Positions 41,938-53,639 of a stretch of DNA of 64,000 nucleotides are shown here, piece by piece. The notes beneath the pieces are model-generated. The model was not told the origin of the DNA. It saw only the letters and a program-made list of their open reading frames with translations, and did not search any database. Position 1 is the stretch's first letter. The number at the start of each line of letters is the position of its first letter. Source of the DNA: Larix kaempferi (Eukaryota; Streptophyta; Pinopsida; Pinales; Pinaceae). Made by a program: the position numbers and the translations under genes. The DNA is taken from assembly GCA_027924585.1 (NCBI GenBank), contig BSBM01000372.1, positions 32,420,001 to 32,484,000 on the forward strand, read 5' to 3'.

Positions 41938-42845
41938 TAAGCTACTTTAACTATGAAAAATCAAAACAAAAGAAAAGAAGCATAAAATACCTGGGATAAA
42001 CTTGAAACAACACCACAAAAGGAAAATTAAATCTTCGTGCTAAGAGAAAAGATTGGTAGTATTTGTAATGGCGAAGCTAGTTTCAAAATTTAATTTAGTG
42101 CATGTTCCATTAAGACCAAATCCAATTAACATTTATTACGAAAATCTAGTCATAGATTGGCAGTTCAATAATCATTAGCCATTAATTGCATTATATTTGA
42201 CTAGTTATTCGAAGTGCTTTTGCGCATGCGACAAGAATACCAACTTCCAATCAAAAAATAGAATTGTCAAGGCGGGCCATCAAAAATTTAAAAAAAATCA
42301 GGAGTTGGGTGTTAGGGAAAAAAATTGTAACGCAATAAACAATCCTATGAATCTTGAGGTCCGCATCCAATTAGATAAGCAACATCAGCATTAGAACATC
42401 AGGAGGGATGTGTCAACTTCTAAGTTCCGACTAAAATTGCAAACATCAGGATTGGAATGCCAGGGTTGAAGTTTGACGTAAAAACTAAAATTCTGACTTC
42501 TGACTCTCAATATTTATAACATAGTAATGTTGGCATCAAAACATTAGTCAGATCAATATTGGTATGTTAACATCTTAAATCCTGATTCCTAATTTTTTAA
42601 AATATTTTGTTGAAAGAGGGATTAAGATGTTGGAAACATTGGAATTGACTTAATTAAAAGCTTAACTTGTTTTAGATTAACTCTAAAGTACTTGTAAATG
42701 AAATAATAAATGAGATGAACTAAAAATGGTGATGCCAATACTTCTTTGAAAAACAAGGTAAGAAATTAAAATTTCAAATGGAAGGGAGATCCCATATTTC
42801 CTAAAAAATATGGGATCGTTGTGAATACAACAGGATTATCAATTG
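41938..42845. other. No recognised feature
   Basis: AT-rich sequence without coding potential or repeat structure that I can name. It is probably the internal part of an old element, since E8 coding begins at its right end. Confidence 0.4.
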
Positions 42846-43123
42846 GAGTTACTGCGAGCTTCACGTGTACATCTAGTCTTCCATGTTTCTTTCCTAAAAA
42901 AGGTAATTGGTGATAAGATCCTAGTATAGACTATTTTACAAGAGATTGATGAGGAAGGGAAATTAATACTTGAACCTAAAATAATCTTTGAGAAAAGGAT
43001 CAAGAAACTACAAAATTAAGCAATTACTGAGTACTTCATCAAGTGGAAGAACTTGCCAATAGAAGAGGCAACATCAAAGGATGAGTTCTTCATGCAAAGA
43101 AATCCAGAGTTAATCAAGTGTTA
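42846..43123 (+). pseudogene. E8 chromovirus integrase C-terminus with chromodomain
   Basis: The plus frame reads LELLRASRVHLVFHVSFLKK then VIGDKI, the standard link after integrase. It continues with DEEGKLILEPKIIFEKRIKK and, after one TAA, AITEYFIKWKNLPIEEATSK, a chromodomain core (FIKWKNLP, EAT). It ends at TAA about 43121. The rest of pol is missing upstream. About 90 codons remain. Confidence 0.75.
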
Positions 43124-43137
43124 AGGAGAACACTTGT

Positions 43138-43152
43138 TTGGAGGGTGGGGCA
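43138..43152 (+). other. E8 polypurine tract
   Basis: TTGGAGGGTGGGGCA lies just after the E8 stop codon and directly before TGTTAATACC, which fits plus-strand priming. Confidence 0.6.
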
Positions 43153-44035
43153 TGTTAATACCTATATAATTATGACCTTACATTTCTATTATTATATTAG
43201 TATTATTATTGATAGAAATTAGTGTAGGGACGTGTCTACTCAATTATCTATCTTACTATGAATTGGTGAGATTCAATTTACAGAAAATGAAGCTATTATC
43301 TCTATTTTCCTAAGATCTTTAGCCAATTTTCAATTTGAAATAATATTGGAGGGAAAGATCCCCATTCCACCTAGAACTTTTGGAATTTCTCAATAATTGG
43401 AATAAATTCTTAAACCAGGTTTGCTGGTACGCTTTGACGTAAAAACTAAACTCAAAAATGGGAGGAAAATTGAATTATTTCATATAACATCAAAGAAGAA
43501 ATTATACTTAAAACCCTGATTGAGGTGAATCCCTTCTCCTTTGATTTGAGCTATCCTTCTCCATCCGTGCCTTTGATTATCCAAGTGCTTTATGTTGAAG
43601 ATCAGCTTCCCAACCTTTAAATCCTTCCAACATGGCTTTACTCTCAATTTATGTATGTGTACCATGCCCCAAATGCATTTCTTTTATAGAATTGGGATTT
43701 GTGCACTCAATTTCTAAATAGGAATGTGGGACTCAACTTTTTACTGATTTTTTTATTATTTTCATAAAAAAAACCCACTTTTTCATAGTTTTCCATCATT
43801 TTACTTGATTTTCTAAAATTTCCAGGACAATTAATACACATGTCATATATTCTTTCCACTCCAAGAGTTGTATTAATTGGGTTTTGTCCCTTTAAGTGGT
43901 CCTATACTTGGCCTCTTTAAAACAAACTTTGTCTTGACATACTTCTTCCTTTGTGGAAGCGGTGGTTATATGAGAGATTAAATCTCTCAATTGTTCCAGA
44001 TTTATGATCTTCATGTTGCGAGCGAATGGTAAAAT
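43153..44035 (+). repeat. E8 3' LTR (start clear, end not resolved)
   Basis: Starts TGTTAATACCTATATAATTA after the polypurine tract. No matching 5' LTR is present and I cannot fix the CA end; the right limit is arbitrary. No gene is recognised here. Confidence 0.4.
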
Positions 44036-44300
44036 GTGCCCCATAATGTGTAAGGTCCGAAGCAGAACTAATGATCAAACTACATTATTTCTTCATACTG
44101 ATACTCTTTAGTGATCAAGGTAGGATAGTAAAGGATTAACTCATGGCTACAGGATTAGGGAAAGCACCTGCAAGTCAAACAAAGCAATTTCCCAAATATA
44201 TAAAATATTTCTAGGGTGTATAAACCCATGCTCAATAGTAAACAAGCATGGCCACAAACAACACATAGTGGATCCATGTAAAAATTAATTTTTTCAGAAG
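44036..44300 (-). repeat. Fragment similar to the E10 5' LTR
   Basis: GCCCCATAATGTGTAAGGTC (44036 on) resembles GCCCCCTAATGTGTGAGGTC at 60185. A ~40-bp stretch around 44250-44285 (CATGGCCACAAA...GTGGATCCATGTAAAAA) matches 60481-60516. This suggests it is the far part of E10's 3' LTR, separated from 50276-51036 by E9. Confidence 0.4.
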
Positions 44301-45342
44301 TGTAAACATGCACTTTTATGAGTGTGAGAACAAGGTCTTCATCGAACTCTTAACATAGTAGTTTAATCTTGCGCAACTCAAGTAGTGCATCGATGAGTGA
44401 TTCAATTGTTTTCCCCAAGGTATCCAATACAAACCGACTGTTAGCACTCAGAATTTACCCTCTGGTTGTGGAAGGATAGAATCCCAAGGTAAATCTTTCA
44501 AACCAACCTTTAGGAGGAAAACTAGTCTTTTTCCTACCAGATAGGGCTCTCTTAACAAATGGGTACAATGACTAGGGATATTTTCAAGAACTGATTTTTT
44601 ATTTAAAATTGGTTGAAAAAATATGAATCACATTGGGCATGGAGTCACGTCTGAAATGTATAAAGACTAGCAAAAATTCAACAACAAATATTTTGGAAAA
44701 GGAAAGGTAATTTATATCTCACAGTCAAGTTCTTTTAGCAGGTGATATTTGAAAGAAAGAAAGACAACCCATCAACATTAAGCATCAACCACATATGATT
44801 TTAACATTGACGTTAGAAGAAAAATATGAATAATTAGGTGTGATTAAAACAGAGCATGGTTTACATGAATTATGGATTAAATAACACTTTCACCATAAGC
44901 ATGAGAAGAAAAACATAATGAAAGATTTTCACTGGAAAATACGATTCACAAAGAGGAAGGGAAAATATAGATTGTAACACAAGCAATGTAGGAATCTTCA
45001 CCCTTTAAAATGTGCTTCACTTCTGCATGGCAATCTTTATTATAACTGAAGCGCTCTCAAAATAAAGTGTGTCACTCTTCACGGGTTCCAACCCTTACAA
45101 TGAGGCCAAAAAAGTCTTTTTATACAAAAACCTCGTTGAGGCAATACCTAATTGTTTTTATAACTAAAAATAGTTTAAACTTTAACTAATTGTTACATCC
45201 CACTTTAGTCAAAATTTATACAAATATTACAATTCCTCAAAATTTAATCCTTCAGTATTTTTCATTGGTTGGAAGCTGCTGACGGAAATCTTTAGGAGTG
45301 TAGACTGTATTTCATCTTTCTATATTTTTCCACTGTCTTCCA
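44301..45342. other. 3' flank of the E9 pseudogene; no gene seen
   Basis: AT-rich and without coding frames. Downstream of the E9 reading frame. No second LTR or terminal inverted repeat matching 48550-50270 was found. Confidence 0.4.
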
Positions 45343-48300
45343 CTATTCTGTAGTTAGATTTTCATAGCTCGTCATTTCTTTAACCAAAAATTTCATTTCT
45401 ACATGATCTGTAATTATAGAAATGGGAGGAATCCTCTCTCCTATCATTTTCAACTTGTTAATGATCTCAAAATCACCTGAAAGATTTTGCCATAAAAATT
45501 TTCTTGTAAGAACATGAGTCAAATTTTGAAAATCTTCATGATTCATTCTTATATCAAACAATAACTTCTTATAATCATTATGGGGAATCAATTCATTGTT
45601 TTCATCCCCAAAATTAGGTAATCCTTTCTAAATCAATTTTTCAAATTCCTTTTTAAAATATGCAACTTGTTTCTTCATCCTTCCAGCTCTGGCTTGGAGA
45701 GTCTCAACATGTGCATATTTACGCAAAACTCTTATTGCCCAAGTAATCACTGATATTCTGTTTTTTATGCCCATAGATTTTAAGTCATCATTTGTTAAGG
45801 TATTCAGAAAGGTTATAGTTTTTTGAGTCGTGTCCTTTGTTTTTTTATCCAGGTTCTCTCTCATAGCTATAAAGCTATCTAACGCTTTTTTTGCTACTTT
45901 TTCTTTTGTCCTCATGAAATTTAGATAAGGCCTGATTTTTGTTGCTTCATCAATAATAGAATCCCATATCATGTGCTTGGCACCTTGCATTGGATTCTTC
46001 CTTGTTACTTGAGATATAAACCTTTGATTTATTTCAAATAAGTCTTTATTCTTATCTTGCAATTCTTTTATCTCATTGTCCTTTTTCTAAAATTCTTCTT
46101 ATAATTTTTTCTTTTCTTCTTTCAATTCTTTTATTTCTACCTCCTTCAGGATGACCTGATACATAGCCTGAATAAGGTCATATGTGTTGGTTTCTTCACC
46201 TGTTTGATTACTACTTGGATGCTCTTGTGCTAAAATTGCTAGCTTTCCTTTAAGATCTTCAATTTGATTTTTGAGGCTTATTCTATCATTTTCCCATTCA
46301 ACCTCTTTTTCTATAAATTTCTTCAATTTTTCCTTGCTATCATCCAATTCTTGGGATAAGCTGTCTTTTTCCTGCTCTAATACAGTCAACTCAGAAGCTT
46401 GAATTAAATGAGTTGAAGGTATCTTAAGTTTCTTCTTGAGAATTTGAATTTTGTTCTCTTTCTCTACCAATAATTTTTTACCCGCCTCACCTTTATCTGC
46501 TCCATCATTATTTCCAATTAAATCTATTTGTATCCTATTATTATGTTGTTGGTGGGATTTATTCTCAGCTTTCTCTTTCCTCGGTTGAATTTCCAATCTA
46601 TTTACCGTGTTTTGCAATTTTGCAACTTTCAAGGTTTCCTTCATGAGGTATGTGTAGATGACCTCTCCAGTCTGCCTGTGAAAATGAATTTTGTCAGGGA
46701 CTGTTATTTTTTGTAAATTTAACTTCAATTCGGTCACCTTTTCATCTGATGATACAACCAAATTCAGAGTATTTTCTTTGAGATCCTTCTGGCCATCAAA
46801 GTGACTTGTGAACCAGCTACATTTCTAACCATGGGAAACATGTTATATGTATTCTCTGAAGAAGCCTGCTTATCTTGTCCGTATTTGACATACATTTCTT
46901 CTCTTGACTGGAATTTTCTAGTATCATCGGCTTCCTTATCTTCTTGAAATCTATACTCGTGTACCTGAACTTCTGGAGCTAGGTATTTTTCCTTTTTCTT
47001 CTCTGCATTATCTGAAAACACTACTAAATCTCCCTAAGAATAATCTTTAAGCCTCTTTTCTCTTTCTTGTTCTTCAGGTTCCAAATCAATAATTTCCTGC
47101 AAGCTTCTTTTACCACTAATCTCCATTTTGCTTGAGCTGGGAACTGTCTCTGTTGAAGATTCTGTCAGAATAGGAAGATTCAACTGTGAACTTGCTGAAG
47201 CTTCATCATCAGATTCATACTGTAAAATATTAACTCTTTTAGATAATCCTTCAACTTCTTGGTGATCAAACATCTTGCTTTTATTTTGTTGTCTCCTCTC
47301 AGAAATAATGTGGTGAGAGTCATAATCAACATCCATTTCCTTCTTAAAATCCATTTCTTCCAACTATTTTTCTACAAATGCAAGAGCATATTTATTTTTC
47401 ACAATGAAGGGACCTACTTTCAAAGGATATTTTATATTAGTGGCCTTTTTGAAAGCCAAGAAGTGATCATTCTCAACAGTCAATTTTTGTCTGATAAACT
47501 CAAGGGAAAACAATCTCGATGTCAAAAATGTAGGAAAAGTGTACGATTCATTTACAAACCCATATAATATGATCATTGTATGATGTCTTGAAAAAAACCA
47601 CTCTCTCACGGCTATATCCTATTTCAGCGGCATTAAATTTTTCATCTTTGGTATAACTCTCGGAAACTCTTCTCCAAACATCATTTTATACACCTCTAAT
47701 AAGATATAATTCATGTAATTGAACATATTATCTTCCAAAGAGTTCGTAAAAACTATTTGCGTAAAATGCAACTCTTTGTGACTTGAAAAAATCACCATCT
47801 TCATCAAGTAAGATTGAAACCTGAAATGTCTTGTATTATGAAAATCCACCAACTAAGAATGAATATTTTCATCTATGAATTCCTCATATTTGAGGCATGG
47901 TATCTGACTGTATTCAATTTTTGGCAAACCAAAACTCATTCTAAACAGAAAACAGAACTGGGTTTTTGTGACCACTATATCACTGTCAAGACCTAAAAAC
48001 TGAGCAATTAAGGATAGGACTAATTGAGTATTTTCATTGAAAAATTTTACATCCAATGGGTAAGGAGTATCCTCAATCTTGAGGTCATGCTTGAGACAAC
48101 TAACTAGAAATGCTTGTTTGTTTTCTGGTGAGGATTGATGGTAAAGGGAAACGACTGACTCTTCGGTAAGGCTTTCTAACTCATGGGATTGTGATACGGG
48201 GATTTGAAGGGAGTTTCTCACAATAGTAGACTTGATAGAAAAGACAATTCTGGATTTTGGGGAATTCATGATAAATTTCTCAGCTTGTGAATAATTTGAC

Positions 48301-48527
48301 ACACACCAAGAAACAAACTCAGGAAATGACATAATTTGGTCTGGGAAAAACAATATGAAAGAAGACTGGAACACCCTGTGCACATTCGTTCCCTCCTTAT
48401 ACAATTTATTTAACTTGGCCTTTATTTATGAAATTGATAATCTAATTGAAGGTTCAAAAAAATCCTTATCCCTGTCTTCTAGGGCATCCTATGCTCTGAT
48501 ATTTTCAATATTCGTAGTCTCTTCCAT
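45343..48527 (-). pseudogene. E9: unrecognised ~1,060-codon coiled-coil-rich protein, disabled
   Basis: The conceptual frame starts ATG at 48527 (MEETTNIENIRA, then a TAG) and stays in one frame to about 46800, where a frameshift moves it to a second frame running to 45343. N-terminal third (48404-47619): a globular region with VFQSSFILFFPDQIMSFPEF, FNENTQLVLSLIAQFLGLD and LEDNMFNYMNYILLEVYKMM. Middle (47363-46764): acidic, Ser-rich linker with QEIIDLEPEEQEREKRLKDY. C-terminal part (46761-45343): long heptad-like Leu/Lys/Glu stretches (LTVLEQEKDSLSQELDDSKE) predicted as coiled coil, then a helical end. No RT, integrase, transposase DDE or zinc motif is visible. Internal stops in frame are seven TAG and two TAA. 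I do not recognise the family; an extra ORF of a retroelement or an unclassified transposon protein are both possible. Confidence 0.6.
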
Positions 48528-48549
48528 TCTTTCTTTAGAAACAGGTTAG

Positions 48550-50270
48550 ACAACTGACAACACGGGTTTTGGAACCTACCTGACAGTGAAAATCCCACAA
48601 TTTGATGTGTTCTGTCACTTCTTTGCTGCACACCCGTCCAGAACCTTCTGACGCTGACCCTCTACAAGAAAAATGTCAACGTTCACATGTCTTTCACCTT
48701 TTTATAACCCAACCCCCATTATTTCTCTTGCTTCTTTATTGGCGTTATTTCATCTCATCCGTTGATCTTCTGCACTATAACTTGAACCGTCAGATTAGTC
48801 ACCTTTTCACCATCTTTTTCTTTAACATGTCTTACAAACTCTCTCTGTCATTGGATTCTTCCCAACCTTAATCTCAACCATTTAATTTTTTGATGTTATA
48901 ACCCACAACAGTGGTTTCGCATAGTGCTTGGGCGGTTTCCTTTACCACCTTTTCCATTTGCAAAATGCTCCAATGCTGACACGTGCATAGTGGTATCTAA
49001 TTTCCCAACCACTTACTCCTTCAATTTCCCGTGCAACTTGGCACTATGGACTCATTTTGGATCATTGATCTAGTTGATCCCATATCAATGAACGATGGAA
49101 CTTGCCTGTTGTTTAACCTCTTTTTCTTTTAACGCAGCCAGTGGAATTTCCCCCATATCCCCTGCTTGTTCCTCAGCGAAAAATCATTTCGTCCGTCGAT
49201 CTAGCCTAGAACGATCTGAACCGTCGGATCATCGATCATACTCATGCTCCTTTGAAAACCATCCTCCGCCGTCAAATCTCTTTCAAATTGGATCTTATCC
49301 GTTCATCTCTGATATGGAAGCCAATGAAAGCAGTTTCGCGTGGTGTCTACGTGGTTTACCATACCACCCTTTTGATATGCAAAGAAATGAGGTGACGATA
49401 CATGGTAGGCGGTTTGTAATTTCGTAACCGCCTACATCTTCACTTCTTCGCACTGCGAAAACATTGTGGACCATTGATCTGGCAATCGACGGTCGATCAA
49501 TAATAGAACTTGCTCACTATTTAATCTTCCTTTCTTTATTTCCTAGTGGGGTCTCTTTCTATTATCTTTCGTTCTTCTTCCGTGGAGAAACTTAGCTTTC
49601 TCCACTGATTTTCAATGATATGATCTTAGTCGTCGGATCATTCCTCCCTTTACCACTACTTCCATTTGTTTGGGAAAGATTTTCCTTTCGTCATATCTCA
49701 TTTAACTTTGACCTGGAACATTGATTCCCACGCTATTCTTCTACGGTGGTTTTCTCAAGGGGGAAAGGTGGTTTATCTTACCACTTGCTCTATTTGTGAA
49801 ATATTGAGGGAATGACATGTGGCAAGTGGTTTGTAATTTCGCAACCTCCCAAAACTCCATCCCTCTATGCATGTTACGGGCACGAAATGAATATTGGTTG
49901 TTGATATCCTACCCTCTTGATCATATACCGTCGATCACTACTGAACTTTAATCTCTACCACGGTCATTTCACTACTTTCCTCCATCATTAAAAATTTGAT
50001 AGTTTACATAGAGAAATCCTTGTTCACCGTTGATCATCTCAACACTTGAATCCACACCGTCGATTTTTGCATTGGATACCATAAGCACTTTTACACACTT
50101 ATTTTATTCACCATGCGGTCATGTGGATAATTTTGAGAGTTTAGTTTTTCTTTCAGCACTCAACTTATCATTCTTTCAGTCATGTCAATAAGATTTTAAA
50201 TATAAACACTCCTCTTTTTCTTTCAACCACATGAATCTAACTCTATTCCAACACCGACAATAGCACAAGT
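48550..50270 (-). repeat. E9 upstream region with three ~418-bp degenerate tandem units
   Basis: Anchors at about 48961, 49381 and 49799 follow similar blocks: a GTTTCGC-like or GGTGG segment, TTTACC, ACC(A)CTTTT, then TTTGCAAAAT, ATGCAAAGAA or TTTGTGAAAT. Each is followed by an ATTGATCT- or CGATCA-rich segment with a short pyrimidine run. Units 2 and 3 also share GCAAGTGGTTTGTAATTTCG-like sequence. Lies directly upstream of the E9 start codon, so it may be leader or promoter. Confidence 0.6.
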
Positions 50271-50275
50271 TTATA

Positions 50276-51036
50276 TAATGTGAATATAAGAGCTGATGTC
50301 GAGCATAATAAAACACCATATGTTTACCAATCATTGATGTATACCATTAAAAGATGCGAGGAGACCCACTAATAATGATGATGGACTCCAAGGTACTTAG
50401 TACAAACTAGCATGTGCAAATAGATGTTGTGAAGTCGAACACTTGTAGAATCAAATAATCAGAGGTTATTGATGTATGTCCACTTTCATTTGTGAGGAAA
50501 CTTTCCACTAATGAATGCAAGATCCAAGGTACTCCAGGGTTTCTAGATCCATTTCCTAGATGATGATTTGGATTCAATAGGAACAGATCCATTGGAAGGA
50601 GGGAATTAATGCATCCCCCGTCCACTGATACGAAAAAAAAATCAATAGTCTGATATAATTTGGTAGAGTTGTGATATCCAACACTGTATATTGACATAAG
50701 AAAGGCTGACATGATTGGTCAAGAATATTTGAGGTATGACCGACACTATTTTAACTTCCCTTGAACAAATAACATGACGCAGAATGGATACTTGGTAACA
50801 TAAGACTCGAGTAACCAAACTTAATGAAATATGGCATTGCCAGATGCATTAACGAAAGCTCCATTGATGGTGGGAAGGATAACCCATCGGTGGAGATCTG
50901 TTCAAAATATTGGTACATTTTCCTAAGGAAAATGTAGATGGTGTACTGACAGTGGATACAAAATTATGTGTCGTGTTCAAGGGAGACAAGGGATGACTGT
51001 TGCCATTTTTTCAAGAATATAATATGACATGATTCA
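50276..51036 (-). repeat. E10 3' LTR, U3 end
   Basis: The minus strand starts TGAATCATGTCATATT at 51036, immediately after the polypurine tract. 50276-50560 matches 60690-60964 (shared GAAGTCGAACACTTG and CATTGATGTAT-like text). The open frame 50407-50712 lies within it and is not considered a gene. The rest of the LTR may be at 44036-44300. Confidence 0.55.
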
Positions 51037-51052
51037 ATTCTCCCCCTTTTTT
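51037..51052 (-). other. E10 polypurine tract
   Basis: Minus strand AAAAAAGGGGGAGAAT, directly before the inferred LTR start. Confidence 0.7.
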
Positions 51053-51266
51053 GGATTTTTTCCTTTTCCAATTTTTAATACCTTTTTTCATTTATTAGCT
51101 TGAAAAAATAATAAAGCATGCTATGGTACATTAGAGGAAATGAGTTTCTCAAGGAAATGCCTTATATTTCAAGGGCATGGGTCGAGTCAAGGAAAAGATA
51201 CATATTTCAAACAAGGGATGATCTAGTTATGTACACTCTTATGGGTGTTTCCTCCATGGGTATGGG

Positions 51267-51962
51267 TCAATTATACATAAGCAATGGTTTATAAGAATCA
51301 TGTAACAAGAAGTGACTGCAAAGGAAAATATGAAACATAAGCAATAAGAAACGAAGCAGTAGGCACAAATGTTCAAGTGGATATTTTAACAAATGCTTAT
51401 GTAAATTGACACAAAATTGGAATCCCATTAGGATATGGTCATAAATGTATGAAAGAGAAACATGTGGTCTCAAAATCCAAGTCATGATGGTACTAATAGG
51501 ACTCCTAGGACTATGATAATAATTCATTATGGGCACGAAAATTTCAATGGGGTTATAACTAGAGTGTCCCATGTAGGGTAGGCTCTTCTGTTGGAATGGT
51601 GGAAAATACAGATATGATGGGATGACCCACCATTTTCCAACAGGTTCGACCCTAGGGAATGTTTGGGTTGCAAAAGGTTCAAAATCATATTCACATAGGG
51701 ATAACCTAAACCTATATGCAAGCTTCCAAATATACCTGATCAGATAGAGGAACATGTAAAGCATGCTCCTATACTTGGGAAGATTTAAACCAAGTATGCT
51801 CCCAGTGGGCCCACAAAAGATGTCCTTAGGTGGGAATAACCAAATGTTCAGAACTTCAAGGATAGGCTCATCTAATGATAAAATATTGTCCAAGAATTCA
51901 TGTGAGCTGGGAGATATCATAGCCCCAATGGGCGAAGTAATTGGATCATATTCCTCCATCAA
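51267..51962 (-). CDS. E10 unknown ORF downstream of protease (231 codons, uninterrupted)
   Basis: It starts MMEEYDPITSPIGAMISPSS. The first ~60 residues look soluble, with LSLDEPILEVLNIWLFPPKD and CGPTGSILGLNLPKY. The rest is rich in Leu, Tyr, Phe, His and Pro (LYMFLYLIRYIWKLAYRF, LCLLLRFLLLMFHIFLC). The hydrophobic part may be a membrane-like segment or a wrong frame after a frameshift; another frame at 51527-51721 is also open. I recognise no RT or integrase motif. It sits where RT would normally begin. Open length and position argue for a real or recently real ORF; function unknown. Confidence 0.4.
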   Translation of the reverse strand: MMEEYDPITSPIGAMISPSSHEFLDNILSLDEPILEVLNIWLFPPKDIFCGPTGSILGLNLPKYRSMLYMFLYLIRYIWKLAYRFRLSLCEYDFEPFATQTFPRVEPVGKWWVIPSYLYFPPFQQKSLPYMGHSSYNPIEIFVPIMNYYHSPRSPISTIMTWILRPHVSLSYIYDHILMGFQFCVNLHKHLLKYPLEHLCLLLRFLLLMFHIFLCSHFLLHDSYKPLLMYN

Positions 51963-52415
51963 GGGAAGATTCTAATATGAATCTGTCGAAGCCATTTGAA
52001 TAGCTTGGTATGAAACTTCTATAATAGATAAGGGTGTATTACTCTTTGTTTCACCATGTTCCATAGAACCAGATAACTTTCCATCACTTAGTATTTTGGA
52101 CTAAGGTGTTCTCCTTCGAGGCTCCCTCTGATGAAGTGAGACCTTTCATTGTGGTGGACTTAGAGAAAAATTTCAATGAAGAGTAAACCTCCAATGGTAT
52201 AGTAAAAATTGGAGTAGTTTGTTGGGTAGATATTGGTAGTGGGATCGTATCATTTCCCATGAGGGAAGCATCTTTGCACAATCCTACCCGAACTTCTTGA
52301 GACTCATTTTGGTATCCCTAATGAAAGGAACATTCAATTGGACAGTCATTTTAGGCATGCAGTAATCTAATTCCTCTATCATGACGATATTCCCCCTATG
52401 AGGGAACCGAATCAC

Positions 52416-52718
52416 TTAGGACCCTGAAGACACTATAGCCATCATTGCATGTATCCAACTGTGTCCTAATAGAAAATTGTAATCTATAAGCACATCTACT
52501 ACCTCAACATCCAATGTGACTGTTTTTCCACCCCATTCAATAGGGAAGGCTACATTGAGTCCGTGAGGAGGGAATGAATTTATATCAAATTTATTTATAA
52601 TAGTATGGGATGGAACTAAGGTGGGTGATCCTAATGCTTTCCAAATTTTAAATGAAATTACACAAGATGAGGTCCCTTCATCCAGTATGGTTCGAAAAAT
52701 GTTCTTACTATGAGTCAT
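52416..52718 (-). pseudogene. E10 protease
   Basis: ILDEGTSSCVISFKIWKALG at the active-site position (D-E-G in place of DSG or DTG), then FPIEWGGKTVTLDVEVVDVL and DYNFLLGHSWIHAMMAIVSS, the conserved second half (the same block is seen in E6 at 32880-33000). About 100 codons, typical size of the domain. It would cut Gag in the particle if active; the DEG motif is seen in related plant Tat elements as I recall, so it is not proof of inactivity. Isolated from gag by stops. Confidence 0.7.
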
Positions 52719-52760
52719 TACTTTAATTCAAAAATAAGATTTGAAAGGGATCTTACATAT

Positions 52761-53216
52761 TTAATGGCCTACGTCTAATGTGATCGAAGTTGTATCAGAT
52801 GGATCGACAACGCCAATTGTAGACAATAGTTCCTTTCTTTGTGCAAGACAACATTGCAATACCTCCAAGGATGACATGGCAGATGGTGCTTGAGCTAGGT
52901 CCTCAACAACATTATCTTTCTGATCAGCTCCTGCATTAGGATTATGCATTTTTCTACGTAGAACAAATTTTTGGGGGTGTGGTACTAATTCTATGGTTGG
53001 TTTCTCAATGGAGAGAGAACCACTTGTTTGTGATATCAATTGATCGGATGTACTAGAAGGAACATCATAAGAATTAGGTCTTGTTTGAATGTTTACCTCA
53101 TGATCACACATGAAGACATTGGTATTGGGATGATTCCCCCCTTGCGGAGGGGTTTGTTGGTTCCCCCCTAGAGGGGGTACTAGCATCAAAATAATGGGTT
53201 TTTTTTCCCACCGCAA
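52761..53216 (-). pseudogene. E10 gag-protease linker
   Basis: The frame of 151 codons includes PSAMSSLEVLQCCLAQRKEL and STIGVVDPSDTTSITLDVGH, matching the E6 segment at 33154-33351. Upstream it has LGGNQQTPPQGGNHPNTNVF, the tail of the gag repeat array. Confidence 0.65.
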
Positions 53217-53639
53217 TGAGTTATGTTTGGTGCATCTCTTTTCCCAGAGTTAGGATTTTTCTTACTCTTGTATTTCTTCCACTTTCCTCTAAGGTTTCTG
53301 GAATGGAGTATTAGGATTTCATAATTATGGGAAGGATTAGAAATTTTCTTACCCTTTTATTTCTTCTTCTTTCCTATAAGGTCTATGGATTTGACTGTGA
53401 GGATTTCAAAAGTCTTGGAAGGATTAGCAGGTTGCTACATTTCCTGACTAGTTGTAGGTTGTGAATTCTGAACAGACATTTGTCCCATTTTATGGGTAAT
53501 CTGCTCAAGTTGGATGACATAATCCATCATACCATCGACATGAGGTCCATGTGGTGGCCTAGTTGGATCAAATGCAGGTATTGCAGGTTTGATCCAAAAA
53601 AGTTGGTTACTTCCTAGAACCTGACCACTCCATTGCAGA

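Noticed and set aside
42472-43450. 18-bp direct repeat TTTGACGTAAAAACTAAA at about 42474 and 43433, considered as a target duplication
   Set aside because: Too long for known plant insertions here, and E8 coding and LTR start lie across the interval without matching boundaries.
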